Shown piece by piece: positions 1 through 11,420 of a DNA stretch of 64,000 nucleotides. The translations under genes were made by a program, and so were the position numbers. Within the stretch, counting starts at the first letter, position 1; each line of letters begins with the position of its first letter. Source of the stretch: Mastigias papua. Lineage: Eukaryota; Cnidaria; Scyphozoa; Rhizostomeae; Mastigiidae. Under the pieces are notes generated by a model that was given only the letters and a program-made list of their open reading frames with translations, was not told where the DNA came from and did not search any database. The DNA is taken from positions 7,850,669-7,914,668 of the forward strand of contig OZ025269.1 in the NCBI GenBank assembly GCA_964019165.1, read 5' to 3'.

Positions 1-2276
1 TACAATTAACACGATAGGACCTCTGACGTGCTTAATGTACCAAGCCAAATTGTTTATCTCAGTTTTAACACAAGTCTCACAACTAATCAATCCACGAGCA
101 CCATTTTTCCTTCCAACGTAAAGTCTTGCAACATCACCTCTTGGATGAAGTTCCTTATTCATTGTCATGAGTTTCCTAGTTCTTCTGTCCATGGGTTCTA
201 ATTCGGCTTTCTTCCACATTATGATTCCTGCCCCATAGCGCACTAAGGAGACCGCCCAAGTATTTATTGCCTTGATCTTATTTCTTCCAATAAGTTTTGA
301 TTGCATTATCAGTCTCACCCTTCTGAAATATTCTTTTTGAAATGTAGTCTTCATTTCGTCCTCCTTCAATCTATCTAGTTCCAATATACCCAAATACTTA
401 TATCCCTCATCATTAACTTCCTTGATCTTTTCACCATTGACAAGTTCAATTCCTGCAGTTTTCGATAATTTTCCACGTTTCAAGTGTACCACACCACACT
501 TTTTAATTCCAAATTGCATGCCTATGTCTTGGCTAATAAGGGTAACAGTAGATGCTAGGCTGTCAATTTTATTTTCGTTTTCTCCAAACAACTTTAAGTC
601 ATCCATGAAGAACAAATGGTTGAGTTTAATACCATCCAAAGTATATCCCATTTGACTTTTCTGAGGATTTCAGTAAGGGGAATCATACAAATGACAAACA
701 GTAATGGTGACAAACTGTTCCCTTGAAATATACCTCTCCGTATGTTTACAGTCCCTAAAATTTCACCACAAGACGTCAGTTGTACCATCCATTTGCTCAT
801 TGATCTTTTCAGAAAGTTAGTAACACTGTCTGATACTCCATATAGCCTCATACATTCTAATATCCAACTGTAAGGAACCATGTCGTAGGCTTTCTTGTAG
901 TCAACCCACGCCCTGGTAGGGTTCTTATGCCTCTTTTTACAATCTGCAAGTATCGTTTTATCCACCAGTAGTTGATCTTTTGTACCCCTACTATTCCTCT
1001 TGCAGCCTTTTTGTTCTTCTGGTAGCACCTCATTCTCATCCAGAAACTTGTAGACAGAATCAGAAATGATCCCTGTCATCAGTTTCCACATCATTGGCAA
1101 ACAGGATATGGGCCTATAATTGTCAACTGCATTTCCTTTTCTTGGGTCTTTTTGGCACAATACAGTTTTTCCAGTGGTCATCCATGCAGGTATTTCTGTC
1201 TGGTTATGTTACAAGTCATTTAACTGAGATGCAATTCTCTCATTTAGTGACGTTAGCGTCTTAAGCCAAAAGCCCTGGACTCCATTAGGGCCAGGTGCTC
1301 TCCAGTTGGGGATCTTCTTGATTTGCTGCTTTACCATGCTAGTTGTAATTTCCATGTCATTTTGTACCACACTACGTTTGTTATTTCTAAGCTCTTCTAA
1401 CCATTTTGCAGCATCATTATGTTGGATTTTGTTGTCCCATATTTCCGACCAAAATTTTTTGCTTTCATCTGCACTTGGTTTTGAAATTTCTCTTTTGTTG
1501 TCACATTAAATTTTTTGATAAACCTTCGCTTAATCATATTGGAACATTCTATTAATCTGATATTGTTGCGTTCTTTGCTCATACCTACGTAATTTGAATG
1601 CCTTGGCTTGCAATCTCTGTTTCAACTCTTCGATCACCAAACTAATCCCTTTTATCGTGACATTGTATTTCCTAGAAATTTCATTATATTTGCTATTCTT
1701 TATTGATTCTCCTCTCTTTTTACGTTCAAGGATATTGATATCTTTACGGAGTTTGCTTATAGATTCTATTATTCTTCTTTTCCACCAAGGCTCTTTCATT
1801 CTATATGCTTTGTTCCGTTCCCCAAAGCCAAATTCTCTTGCAACATACACCGCAGTAGCACGTATCAATTTGTTTGTATCACTTATGTTATCCATTCTAA
1901 TGTCAGCTAGTACATTATCTATCTCATTAACAAGCTCATTCAAGGCTCTCCTATCAACTTTTTAAAGATTTATCGGCGTATTCATGTTCCCTTCATTCAT
2001 TATATTAATAATTTCTCCTATCGCTTTTGAGTTTACTTCATTCCTACCATGATTTTCTAGGATAGAAGCCACAGGCTCTCTTTCGAGCACCGTCTCTGTT
2101 AATTCAACTATATTGCCCTCCTCTACCACGTGACTAGCTTCTGTTATCATTTCCTCGTGTGTTGAATGTCTTTGCTTTATATCATCCAATTCAACCTGAG
2201 TTAGCCAATCATTTTTTCTAATTATGCGAGCTTGGTCACATAGTCGCTGACATAAGTGACTAGCATAAGTGACCAT
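1..2276 (-). mobile_element. Degenerate R2-like LINE: N-terminal linker plus reverse transcriptase, cut by the left window edge
   Basis: Read on the minus strand from 2276 downward, the frames give a linker (2276-1965), a basic helical block (1943-1530, then 1582-1397 in another frame), RT fingers and palm (1181 to about 640, with the box [16 protein letters not shown]) and, in a third frame from about 657 to base 1, the catalytic box FFMDDLKLF, where Ala of the usual FADD is Met, followed by the thumb. That last frame stays open to the window edge, so the element continues outside. At least two frameshifts and an in-frame stop at about 1962 show that it is dead. The wording of the RT and the companion tails at 5849-6640 and 6942-7248 (CCHC finger plus restriction-like endonuclease) point to the R2-like group of LINEs. 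The family call rests on motif memory, not a search. Confidence 0.8.
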
Positions 2277-2620
2277 GACATGCCTGACTGCGTCGACAAT
2301 GTCAATAATGGTCGTTTCAAACTGAGAACGATTACCTTCCGTGAATATAATAGTTGCAGTGCTGAAAATATAAAAGCTAATTTGAATAAAGTTGATTGGA
2401 CACCATTCTATAGCCAGAGAAATGTTAATGAGGCATGGGGAGAATGAAAAACATTCTTTCTGATATATTCGAGCATCACGCCGCTAAGGTATCAAAAAAG
2501 GCTAGAGGAAAACCTGCACCATGGCTTACCAGTGAGGTAAAGACTCTCATGAATGATAGAGATTAAATATTCAGGAGATGGAGGCACACAAGGAATGAAT
2601 CAGATATCTCAGTATATACT
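2256..2620 (+). mobile_element. CR1/Jockey-type LINE fragment (endonuclease C-terminus and linker)
   Basis: The plus-strand frame opens with SDHDMPDCV, which resembles the catalytic SDH motif that closes an AP endonuclease domain. NNGRFKLRTITFREYNS follows, then a linker with VDWTPFY and, after a stop at about 2447, a frame-shifted continuation reading HHAAKVSKKARGKPAPW. This order (SDH, arginine-rich segment, PW-containing linker before the RT) is typical of CR1/Jockey-group LINE ORF2. Neither the endonuclease core nor the RT is present, so this is a short relic. It overlaps the first codons of the R2-like piece on the other strand by about 20 bp, which marks the junction of two insertions. 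Confidence 0.65.
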
Positions 2621-3352
2621 CTCAGGTGTCCGTCCCCTCCCCCGCTTATCAATTTTTCGATTTTTTCCAACCCCCCGGACCTTATTAGGACCCCCCGTTT
2701 ATTAATTTTAAAGAAAATGACATTTTTTACAAGCACCTCATTTTATCTCCTTTCCTTGCTAGTACTGTTCACGCTCAAGCATTCCAGTGTCAATTGATAT
2801 CAAAATAAGTGTCAAGTGATAGGTATCGAAGCATGTGTCAATTGATATCAAAATATAGTGGAATGATTTTGGTCCAAACGACTTCTGTGATTATATTTTC
2901 TGGCATACTACTTAGTAGAGGTCCTTGTGTCGTAAATTTGGCCTCCACTGGATTTCTCTGCCTAAATTGATATTACAATATAAATCGTTTCTTTGATAAT
3001 TGCTCGATACACTAGAAGTGGGTGCCATTTTTGTCAGCCACTTTAAGGGTGATTTTAAGGAGGGGGGCTGGAAAGTAACGGCTTGTTCGTGAGCCTCTGC
3101 GGAGGAGAAATTAATCGAGGACATGTCTCCTAATATATCTTGGGATCAAAATTATTTTCAGAATATTATCTGTCGATTATTTGTAACTTTTATTGTTAGA
3201 TCTCCTATCACGTCCGTTATTTTGTGAAAATTGATACGTTTATGGCAGTTTTTATCAACAAAGAGGTCTGAAACTGAGAAGCTGAAATATGTACCACTAC
3301 ATCTTGCCCAAATTAATGAAGTAAAGCAGAGACACGGGAAGCCATAGAGAAG
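2621..3352. other. No gene seen; C-rich block and a short direct repeat
   Basis: A pyrimidine-rich block at about 2635-2705 has runs of C interrupted by CGCTTATC and CTTATTAGG-like words that recall the ends of the pogo-like elements elsewhere in the window, but no paired inverted end was found. A 20-bp sequence containing CAATTGATATC occurs twice, at about 2789 and 2830, 41 bp apart. No coding signal was seen on either strand. Confidence 0.4.
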
Positions 3353-5142
3353 GAAAATTTTGCAGTTGCAAGAACAGGAATTTCACTTACAGATCTGTTT
3401 GTGGATCAAGCATTAGAACACAAGATTCAACAACTCATAGCAGTAGGAGGAATAACCAGAATTACCCAAAATAAAGCAGCACTTGAACGATATATCTATG
3501 TCGCACTTCAGCTATCAAGGTTAACAGAAGAATTTGAGTCTTTTTTCAGTTACAGATAGAATTGATTCGATTCGAGAAAACGTCATCAGCTAACAGGTTC
3601 CATGGCCTCAAGAATCTTCCCAAAATTCTAGGGGAAATCCATTTCTAAACGAATCTGCTTTGATGAGCATGATCTCTACAAAGGAAGTACCGATCTCTAG
3701 CTGAGAGGATATCATAAATCGAGAAAAAACGGCCAGACTGCATTGAACAAGTTTGTGGCAAGCAGATTAGAAAAAGAAAGTGCCAGCGTCTCCATACGGG
3801 ATCCAATGGTAAAGATGAAACTGAAGATGTTCACTACATGCAACAAAAAGGTTAAGTGTATTCTAAGCGACAAAGTGGTTAAGATGAGAGAAGATAGATC
3901 ATTATTAGCAAGATTTCTTGTCGTCAAGCAATGTCATCCTGAGCTTGGAGCGTTTTTGAAAGAAGCAATTGAACAATGCGAATTCTCGATAGTTCCCCAC
4001 TCGTTGTTCCCTTCAGATGGAATGCTTCTTCTACCGAGCGACAAAAGCTCATTTATGAAGGTAATCAAAGAATTCCCAACACAAGATATATCTAGCGTTG
4101 ATATGGATAACTTGGAATCAGCTAGAACAAATTCGACTCAAATGCACGTATGTATTATTGATGGGATGGCTGTTGTACAAACCATTAAGAGGGGAGCGTC
4201 AATGATAACCTGTCTGGAGTTTGCCAACTCTTCTGGACTTCTACTGCTGTCCAAGCCATAGAAGGAATGCTGCAGGGTTATACCGAAGGGAGAGTGATTT
4301 TCGTTCGCTTTATCGGCAATTCTTTGAAGTCGCAAACAAGAGCAAAGCGTAATGTGAATATAGAATCCGTCAAGTTTAACATATATAACAGGACCAATAT
4401 ATAAAAATGGCTCCTCAAAAGACATTCCTATCATATATAGAAACCAAGTCATAGTTAACTGAGTATCTAGGCAAAGCCCCCCTGCAAAAATATTGACTGA
4501 GCGATACAAATTTAATAGTTATATATGGAACTTCATGTTATGCACCGGAGAGCTGATTTTCAAGACTGGCAAAGGCAAGCTCGAAAGGAAAATAAGCATT
4601 AATAAGTGTTGCAAATGTATTGGAACCAGCAAAGCAATGGGTCTCGTGGGACTCCATATGTTTTCTGGAGCTGATGGGGAAGGCAAATTCTTGGGAATTT
4701 CAAAGAAGAAATGGATCAAATCATACCTTGCTTTGCAATCGAACAGTGAAATAATTGAAGTATTTCAACAACTTGGAGAAAGAAATTTTAACTTGGCAAG
4801 CAGTCAGAAGGTGCTCGAGAGTTCTGTGTGTTTCTTGTGCTCAGCGAACACACATCAGACATCCCTTACTGAATTGAGATGGGAATTGTTCAGCAAAATA
4901 AATTCAGAAAGTGAAAAACTCCCACTAACAAAGACGACCTGTTTCCCCACTAGAAAAGAGTAAATTATATAGCCAAAGTAAATAAGGGATACAGAAATGC
5001 CAAAAACCAGTTTCTCCCACTTTCACATAATGGCTCGTGTGAAACGGAAGGCTGTTTTCCACCTGTTCAATGCACCGAGCTTCCTGCACCACAAGCTGTC
5101 ACAGCCCTCGTGAAGTGTGGTTGCCAAGGATCATGCATCTAA
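3353..5142 (+). pseudogene. Broken copy of a multicopy invertebrate gene family (PIN/FEN-like core with cysteine-rich tail)
   Basis: A series of plus-strand frames reads through one ancestral protein. A leader at 3353-3550 (FAVARTGISLTDLF) is followed by GNPFLNES near 3633, then an open segment 3743-4261 with KFVASRLEKES, CILSDKVVKMREDRSLLARF, FSIVPHSLF and CIIDGMAVVQ, then a gap with stops. A second segment, 4493-4963, has the motif GLHMFSGADGEGKF and later LRWELF. The end (about 5083-5142) reads PAPQAVTALVKCGCQGSC and then stops. I remember this architecture from many uncharacterised predicted proteins in corals and other invertebrates, where the FSGAD region looks like a PIN/FEN-type nuclease fold and the tail like a CXC zinc-binding motif. 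The function is unknown. Several stops and frameshifts make this copy a pseudogene. It may itself be cargo of a large transposon. Confidence 0.6.
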
Positions 5143-5848
5143 AAAGATGATGTGATATTTCTGAAATGAACAATGTAGACGAAGAATTAAATGAAATCTG
5201 AATAAATTTTTGTTCTTTGTCGTTTTGCTAGGCTTTTTGGGCAGTTTGATACCTTTTTGGGCGGTTTGATACCATCCATGCCCTTTATTGAGGTGGCAGA
5301 TCTGATGAGCCAGAACTCTAACAGTCACCTTGAATCCATTCCTGGAGTACTATTGCACGCACGTCTCTGTAAGACGGCGTCTTCAGTCAAAACAATTTGC
5401 TCCTCCGCAGATGCTCCTATTTTGAACAGCCACTGTCCGGACCTCTAAAATTACCTTTAAACTGGATGAAAAAATGGCACCCACCGTTATCCCATAAAGA
5501 AATCGACAAAAAAGGCGATTCATGCACAAAAACAATTTAGGCAGAGAAATCCTGCTGGAGTACACAAAAACCTCTACTATCACGAAAAATTGCTTCCAAA
5601 CGTGTGAAGCTGATCATTATACGATTTCGAATGACAGAAAAGAACAACGTGACGAAAACAAAACACTACAAACAAAAGAAAACAACTACGCAGAGGCTTA
5701 GCTGCCTTTACATCTATTATTATCATGAGGTTTCAAAAACAATTATTATGTATACAGTCAGCATGTGCTCTGGCTGGTTGAATTGCCGTCAATACATCTG
5801 TTAGGCGGGTTATAACAAATAGCCAAGGGCTTACAGAAAATCCTTTGT
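5143..5848. other. No gene seen
   Basis: Only short unsupported frames are present on both strands. Two near-identical short words (TTGGGCGGTTTGATACC-like) lie side by side at about 5235-5272. I see no repeat termini, promoter or RNA gene. Confidence 0.4.
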
Positions 5849-6640
5849 TCATAATCCTATCACCCTTCTCAGGATCCTAGCTGTTCCCAACAGGGCAGTC
5901 TTTTGTATAGCTCCAACACTACTCGATGCTTCAAATTTGTCCATGCAGTTGTCAGAATCTTTTGTTACACTTCCCAGGGTACCTATAACAACAGGAACAA
6001 CTTGGACATTCTTCAATTGCCACAGTCTTCCAGTTTCCCTCTGCAACTCTTGGTATTTGTCAACTTTTTCTCTCTCTTTTTCATGCGCTCGTCCATCAGC
6101 AGGTATTGTTGTAATAGACAAGAGAAGACAAAATAGGGCAGTTGTAGATATACAATCTACAATTGTTCTATTTTGTCTTCTCTTGTCTATTATAACAATA
6201 TCTGGACGCCTTGCCTCTATTACATGGTCGCACTGTATATTTATGTCCCATAACAGCTTTACATCGTTACTCTCTGCTGTTCCATCTGGGTTATGATTAT
6301 ACCACCTTTCCTTACGTTCTAATGCATGCTTCTTACACAGTTCCCAATGAAGTCTCTTTGCTACATTATCACGGCGCTTCTTGTATTCTTTTTGGGCTAA
6401 CTTTTCGCGTTCACTTATTATGCGTTGCACATTTTCCCCTCTTTTACCACACATTCTACAAAGGGGGCTTTCTATTCTTCTATCAATGTGGCGTTTTATG
6501 TAATTTGTTCTGATAGCTTGTTCTTGCTCAACATACAACGATGCCTTTTTCTCTACCTTGAGATCACTTCGGATTAGCCAGTCCCTTGTTTTGTTCTTAT
6601 CAACTTTCTCTGACCTTTCTCTCAAAAACTGTCCATACAT
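5849..6640 (-). mobile_element. R2-like LINE C-terminal fragment: zinc knuckle and restriction-like endonuclease
   Basis: A 263-residue minus-strand frame carries a C-terminal zinc finger (CRMCGKRGENVQRI, in which the later His and Cys of a CCHC knuckle appear replaced by Arg). A basic block KEYKKRRDNVAKRLHWELC follows, then QCDHVIEARRPDIVIIDKR, which fits the PD-(D/E)xK-type endonuclease of R2-group LINEs (PD, then a later VD). The end is the conserved tail VVPVVIGTLGSV ... GTARILRRVI and a stop. The frame is open throughout, although an inverted duplication at 6105-6200 adds about 16 residues inside the endonuclease, so the enzyme is very likely inactive. The RT portion is missing. Confidence 0.75.
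6105..6200. repeat. Inverted repeat, about 44-bp arms with tiny loop, inside the R2-like endonuclease
   Basis: The arm at 6105-6148 and the reverse complement of 6157-6200 match at about 40 of 44 positions, and all differences are C-to-T in one arm. Both arms contain AGACAAGAGAAGACAAAAT or its complement. In the minus-strand protein frame, the sense arm encodes the expected IDKRRQN...VD segment and the antisense arm encodes an extra, non-homologous peptide before the frame resumes at IPADGRAHE. This indicates a local inverted duplication that happened to keep the frame. Confidence 0.8.
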
Positions 6641-6941
6641 CCTGTTCTCTATCTATTTCTGTTTAATTCCGTGGGTTTTCTGTCGTTGGAAGTTTTTAGA
6701 TAGTCATTGTAATGATATTTAATTCAGTAAGCATGTAAGTTACACTTGCACTTTGAGTGCAATTTAACATTTTTTTGTCATTGTAAACATAAGGCAAGCA
6801 GGAACCCAGTGATAGCAACATTTTTAAATATTGATAGGTTATCCTGTTGAAATATTGGGGTATTATTATTATTATTGCACAAGATATCGCGCATTGTTCT
6901 AGTCAATGGATAAGTTTTCTATATGACGTCAACAAGACTGA

Positions 6942-7248
6942 TCAAACTTCCAGAACCTTCCTAAGAATCCTTGCAGTATTTAAGATAACAGTTGTCTGCA
7001 ATTCACTGATGTTAGCTTTGATGCCAATGTCCTCCAGTCTTTTTCGTAGCGTCTTTGGGGTAGCTCCTAACACTCCTATTACTATCGAAATAACCACTAT
7101 CTTCATGTCCCACAACTTTTTCAGTTCTCTTACTAGATCAAGATTGGTATTTCTCAACCTTCTCAATTTCTTTACTGTCCAGCCTGCTGTCATGTGGGAT
7201 ACCAAAGTCTTTTACCTGAGCTGCGTTGTCGTTTTTGTTAATGACTAT
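6942..7248 (-). mobile_element. R2-like LINE C-terminal tail, interrupted by a Ty3/gypsy insertion
   Basis: The minus strand from 7248 reads VIVINKNDNAAQVKDFGIPH and, after a frame change, LVRELKKLWDMKIVVISIVIG ... LNTARILRKVLEV, the conserved C-terminal tail of the same R2-like endonuclease seen at 5849-6640. Its upstream side is cut exactly at the target duplication of the LTR element at 7249-11560. On the far side of that element the same relic resumes with RT sequence, so the LINE had already lost its thumb-to-endonuclease part before the LTR element landed. Confidence 0.7.
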
Positions 7249-7390
7249 TGTTGTGTTCCCGCATATATATCTATATCTAGCCTTCAGTCATGTAATAGTT
7301 CCCCAATCTAATGACTATCTCTACGCATACTACTCAAAAGGTCTGGATACTAGCGTCCATTTCGCAACATAACAATAGAACAATACAACA
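7249..7390 (-). repeat. 3' LTR of the older Ty3/gypsy element
   Basis: 142 bp from TGTTGTGTTCCC to AATACAACA, matching 11421-11560 at about 93%. Because the element is coded on minus, this is its 3' LTR. A purine tract (AAGAGAAGAG on minus, 7394-7403) sits just upstream of it in element orientation and is the likely second-strand primer. ACTAT at 7244-7248 is the target duplication. Confidence 0.9.
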
Positions 7391-7432
7391 ATACTCTTCT
7401 CTTAAAAAAACAATAAAAAAATAGTCAGATAT

Positions 7433-8512
7433 CTATCGTATGATCGAGGAGTCTATAGGGTCCCCATATCGTTCTGTTTGCCTTCGATTTCTTGCTGAAC
7501 GTCTTAGCACATATGCAGTCTGCTGCTTGTTCGTTGGAGAACTCGACGCAAGGCGTAAATTATCATCTGACTCATTTTCAATGACATGTCTGGATATCCT
7601 CTTAAAGTACGATACATTTCTGGTGACGAATTTATTACCGTTTCTTGCGGTTACCCTAGTTCCTTTAATTTTTATTACTGCGAATGGAACAGGATTAAAT
7701 CTGGTTGTTAATTTATTTTGTTTCTGTTGTCGACATAGAACAGTGTCTTCAATTTTTATTTCGCTTTGTTTCACTCGTCTTTTCAAATCGGTGTAAATCT
7801 TTGGAGATTCTTTTCTTGCTTCATCGTTTAATGCTGCTTCCGAGTGTCGGTCTACAACCTTTGATTTTCTCTCCAAAACTGGCAATTTTCCTTTTACAAC
7901 CCTATTAAATAACAACTGGGCGGGAGGTACCTTCGTCGTCGTATGAGGTGTTGTTCTATAGGTCAATAAAAATCGTTGTAATAATTCTTTCCCCAACGGC
8001 TTGTTAAAGGCTTCAATACGTGCATTGCCTTGCGGCCATAATGGTGTACTTTTTATGTGATTTATGCCTAGCAGTGTCATGTAACGTTCAAATTCTTTTC
8101 CTTGAAAAGGGGGCCCATTGTCCGACGTTACCCTGTCCGGTATTCCATTTCTGGCAAATATGATATCTAACTTTGGAAGCACTACGGTTGCAGCTGTTGA
8201 CGAAACTATCTCAACTTCTGGGTATCTTGAGTAACAACCAATTACTGCTAATAAGTACTCTCCACTATGAAGTGATCCAAGAAAATCCATTTTCACTTCT
8301 TTCCACGTTCCATCAGGCATTGTTGAAGTTTGAGGAAGTGCTGGAGGTTCAGGATTTCCAGCAGCTTGGTATGGAATACAGCCATCGATTTCTTCCTTTA
8401 CCATCTTTTCTAAATAAGGAAACCAGACATATTCTCTTTGAAAGGCTTTTGTTTTTGCAATGCCTTGATGTCCTTCATGGGCAATCTGTATAGCTCGACT
8501 TTGCAACGACAT
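7433..8512 (-). CDS. Integrase region of the older Ty3/gypsy element (degenerate pol)
   Basis: A 359-residue open frame contains the remains of the HHCC zinc domain (HEGHQG, then GCIPYQA, where the last Cys of the expected CxxC is lost). The catalytic core has Asp in KMDFLGS, Asp in TSDNGPPF and Glu in GNARIEAFNK, the D, D and E of a retroviral-type integrase. A basic C-terminal domain follows, ending in YVLRRSARNRRQTERYGDP, a motif common at the end of such pol proteins. The frame is separated from RNase H upstream by a frameshift at about 8410-8512, where the two frames overlap. It would act in the nucleus to insert cDNA, but the damaged zinc domain and split pol make activity unlikely. Confidence 0.85.
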   Translation of the reverse strand: MSLQSRAIQIAHEGHQGIAKTKAFQREYVWFPYLEKMVKEEIDGCIPYQAAGNPEPPALPQTSTMPDGTWKEVKMDFLGSLHSGEYLLAVIGCYSRYPEVEIVSSTAATVVLPKLDIIFARNGIPDRVTSDNGPPFQGKEFERYMTLLGINHIKSTPLWPQGNARIEAFNKPLGKELLQRFLLTYRTTPHTTTKVPPAQLLFNRVVKGKLPVLERKSKVVDRHSEAALNDEARKESPKIYTDLKRRVKQSEIKIEDTVLCRQQKQNKLTTRFNPVPFAVIKIKGTRVTARNGNKFVTRNVSYFKRISRHVIENESDDNLRLASSSPTNKQQTAYVLRRSARNRRQTERYGDPIDSSIIR

Positions 8513-10460
8513 GACAAAATAATCTTTGCACCACGTAGTAACAATCTGTGTTTGTAGTCTACAGAGATTTCATCAAGAATACTACGAAAAGGTTTTAGAA
8601 TATCGCAATTCCAACAGTCTGTCTGAACAACAGCTCGAAGTCCACGTAATGTTTTATTCTCATCTGTGGCACATTTTATTTCATCAAAAGTTAGCGCTGG
8701 GAGTATAGCCGCTTCTGTAATAGAATTAACATAATCCTCAGCAACGTTTGGTCGAAAATGCTGTGTTTCTACCGGATGTCTTGAAAGGAAATCAGGATTG
8801 GAGATACCGGCTTTATATACGACTGTAAAACTGTATTGCTGTAACCTTAGCATCCATCGTTGTATCCTTGCCGGTGGATTGGAGCATGGATTTGCGTATA
8901 TGAGTTCCAAAGACTTATGATCGGTATGTAAAGTAAACGGTGCTCTATATAAGTACATGTGATACTGTTCAATCTCCCATACAATAGCAAGCGTTTCTTT
9001 TTCAGTCTGCGAGTATTTCTTTTCTACAGAAGACAACGCTCTGCTTGCATAAGCAATAATAGTAGGACAGTTCTCCTCAGGCTCTTTCTGTGCAAGAATA
9101 GCAGACAGTCCAACGGGGCTTGCGTCAACTATTACTAATGTTTTCCTGTTGATTTCAAAGTAACCAACGACTGGATCTTTTGTCAAAACTTCTTTCAGCT
9201 TCTGATATGCCCCCTCACACTCAGGTGTCCATTCAAAACGCACTTTTTTCGCGTCAATGCTCGTAGAGGCTCTGTTATTGTTGCATAATCAGGAATAAAT
9301 TGTGATGAATAGTTTGACATACCAAGCAAACTTCTAACCTCATTAGCGTTTGTGGGTGTGGCTGCTGTGACAAATGCTTCGACTTTTTTTGGGTCGGGTT
9401 TCTTTCCATCTTTGCAAAATGTATAACCAAAGAAATCAAGACTGTCTTGTAGAAACTTACATTACTCAATGTGAAGTGTCAGGTGAAGTTCTGCAAGTCG
9501 TTGTAAACACGACTCTAAAGCTGCATTGTGCTCTTTGATGTCACGACCATAAACGGTTATATTATCAGCTATGCTCCGAACGCCTTTCAATGCACTAAGT
9601 GCTTGTTTTAACGTGAACTGAAAAATCTCTGCCTCACTGTTAGTGCCATAGTTCAAGCGTTTGTATCGGTCGGAAAAGGCAGATATGGGTGGTTAATGTA
9701 GTGATACTTCGGCTTTGGGGACTGAGCTCTAATTGATGAAATGCTTGTGTTAAATCTAGTTTTGTTTTGCTCCATTTAGATCTAAGGCAATATCATTGAC
9801 TGTAGGAATCGGGTGCTTTACACGTTTTATTGCACGATTAGCAGCCCTCATGTCAACGGAAATACGAATCTCGTTGTTCTTTTTAGGAACGCAGACGATG
9901 GGTGATACCCAGTCAGTTTTCTCATCTTCGGGCACACGTTCAATGATATCTCTATGTTGAAGTTGTTCTAGCTGTTTTTCAACCTTCTCACGTAGATGGA
10001 AAGGGATTTGACTCTGTTGCTAAGCAACTGGTTGTATATCTTGATCAATAACCAAATCAATCTGTTTGCCTTTCAGCTTTCCTACCCCTTCAACAATTTT
10101 AGGGAATTTCTGTACAAGTCTTCGGACGTTTTCATCTCTGATTGATTCCTGGTCTGTGTTCTGATGAAGGTGATTGATATGTAGAGTGACAAGGCCGAGA
10201 TCTTTGGCGGTGATACCACTGAGCAAACAACCTCCATTATGATCAGTCACGTAGAATTGTGCTGACACTAACCTCTTTTTCGTTTCAAAAACAGTATCGA
10301 ATTTTCCTAACATTTTCACCGGTTCAGTAGAATTGTACGGATATGCTTTTACATTGGTTGGCTTTAATTGAATGGTTTTCATCCGTGCAAATGTCGATTT
10401 ATCAATAATGTTGATGCTCGACCCGGTGTCGATTATAATAGGGAATTTATGCTCTTTGAC
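8410..10460 (-). pseudogene. Protease, reverse transcriptase and RNase H region of the older Ty3/gypsy element
   Basis: Reading on minus from 10460, HKFPIIIDTGSSINII is the aspartic protease (DTGS). RT follows from about 10019 with stops near 9750 and frameshifts. The RT active site at about 9560 reads SIADNITVYG, so the second Asp of the usual DD pair is Asn, which should abolish catalysis. From 9469 to 8410 the sequence continues with KKVEAF and LLGM motifs and an RNase H with IVDASPVGLSAILAQ, AYASRAL, TEKETLAIVWEIE and LHTDHKSLELIY. The 9243-8410 part is a clean 277-residue frame. The protein as a whole is split into at least four frames. Confidence 0.85.
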
Positions 10461-10497
10461 GTAATATGTACAATTGGACGATTTGCTTTGTCTGATT

Positions 10498-11360
10498 TCA
10501 CAGTGTAAGAATACTCTGATCGTTCTGAATCACTTGTTTCCCCAGTTTGGATAGGATGAATATTGCATTTTTTCCAACACTTTTTCGTTTGGCATTCACT
10601 TGAGCTTGAGACATACAAAACTTAGCAAAATGGTTTTGCTTGCCGCATTTATGACAGAGTTTACCTTTAGCTAGACATGGTCTGTCTTTGTGCGGAAAAA
10701 TACCCCCACAGCCACGACACTTCATTGTTGAACCAGGTTTACGATGCCATTGCACAGCAGATTTCATTGATTTCACTGCTTGAAGAGTTTCACCCTGCTG
10801 ACCTGTTGAACCTTTCTCAATGTCTGCGGCTTGGAAGTCGCTTATCTCAGCACACCGTCCTTCTAACAGCAAATCTTGTAAGGTCACCTTGGGGTTTCAC
10901 AAAGCTTGTTTGCGAAGACGATTGGGACAACCCCCATTAACAATTTGTATCATTAGTTCGAAATCAAGAGAATCTGGAGCAAATTCACAGGTTTGCGAAA
11001 GACTTCGGATTCGGGTATGAAACTGATTGAGTGTTTCTCCCGGGCGCTGTTTGGTCTGGCGAAATTCAGAAATCTCATACAGCCTATTTTTTGAGGCTCA
11101 AAATAGTCATTCAGCTTACCGACCGCGCGTTGGTAGTCCGTGTCCTCCTCTGTATCTGGGAGTTGACAAAATATTTCTCGGACTCGAGAACCTGCCTGGT
11201 ATAATAAGAGGGCCCGTTTTTTCTTATCGTTGGTGATATAATTAGCAATCACGAACGTTTCAAAATCAGCCAGCCATGTTCTCCATCGGGGGCCTACGGA
11301 CGCCCCGATACCGAGATCTGGATCAAATGGCGGTAAGCCCTGAACAAGAGGTGTAGCCAT
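10498..11360 (-). pseudogene. gag of the older Ty3/gypsy element, frame-broken
   Basis: The likely start is the Met at 11358-11360 (MATPLVQGLPPFD). The capsid-like part has WRTWLADFETFVIAN, KKRALLLYQAG and VREIFCQLPDTEED. The frame breaks near 10953 and resumes at 10887-10498 with a double zinc knuckle, CRGCGGIFPHKDRPC and CHKCGKQNHFAKFC. Paired knuckles of this form are common in Mag-type gag. The upstream open reading through the LTR edge is not part of the protein. Confidence 0.8.
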
Positions 11361-11407
11361 CACTCCAAATAAAACTAAAAGGGCAAATACGACGAAAAGA
11401 AAGTTTA

Positions 11408-11417
11408 CCTCGTCGCC
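11408..11417 (-). promoter_or_regulatory. Primer-binding site, tRNA-Ser type
   Basis: The minus strand reads GGCGACGAGG three bases after the 5' LTR end. This is complementary to the acceptor-stem end of serine tRNA (GCT type in many animals, from memory), with the first T of the expected TGG changed to C. Confidence 0.65.
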
Positions 11418-11420
11418 GTT

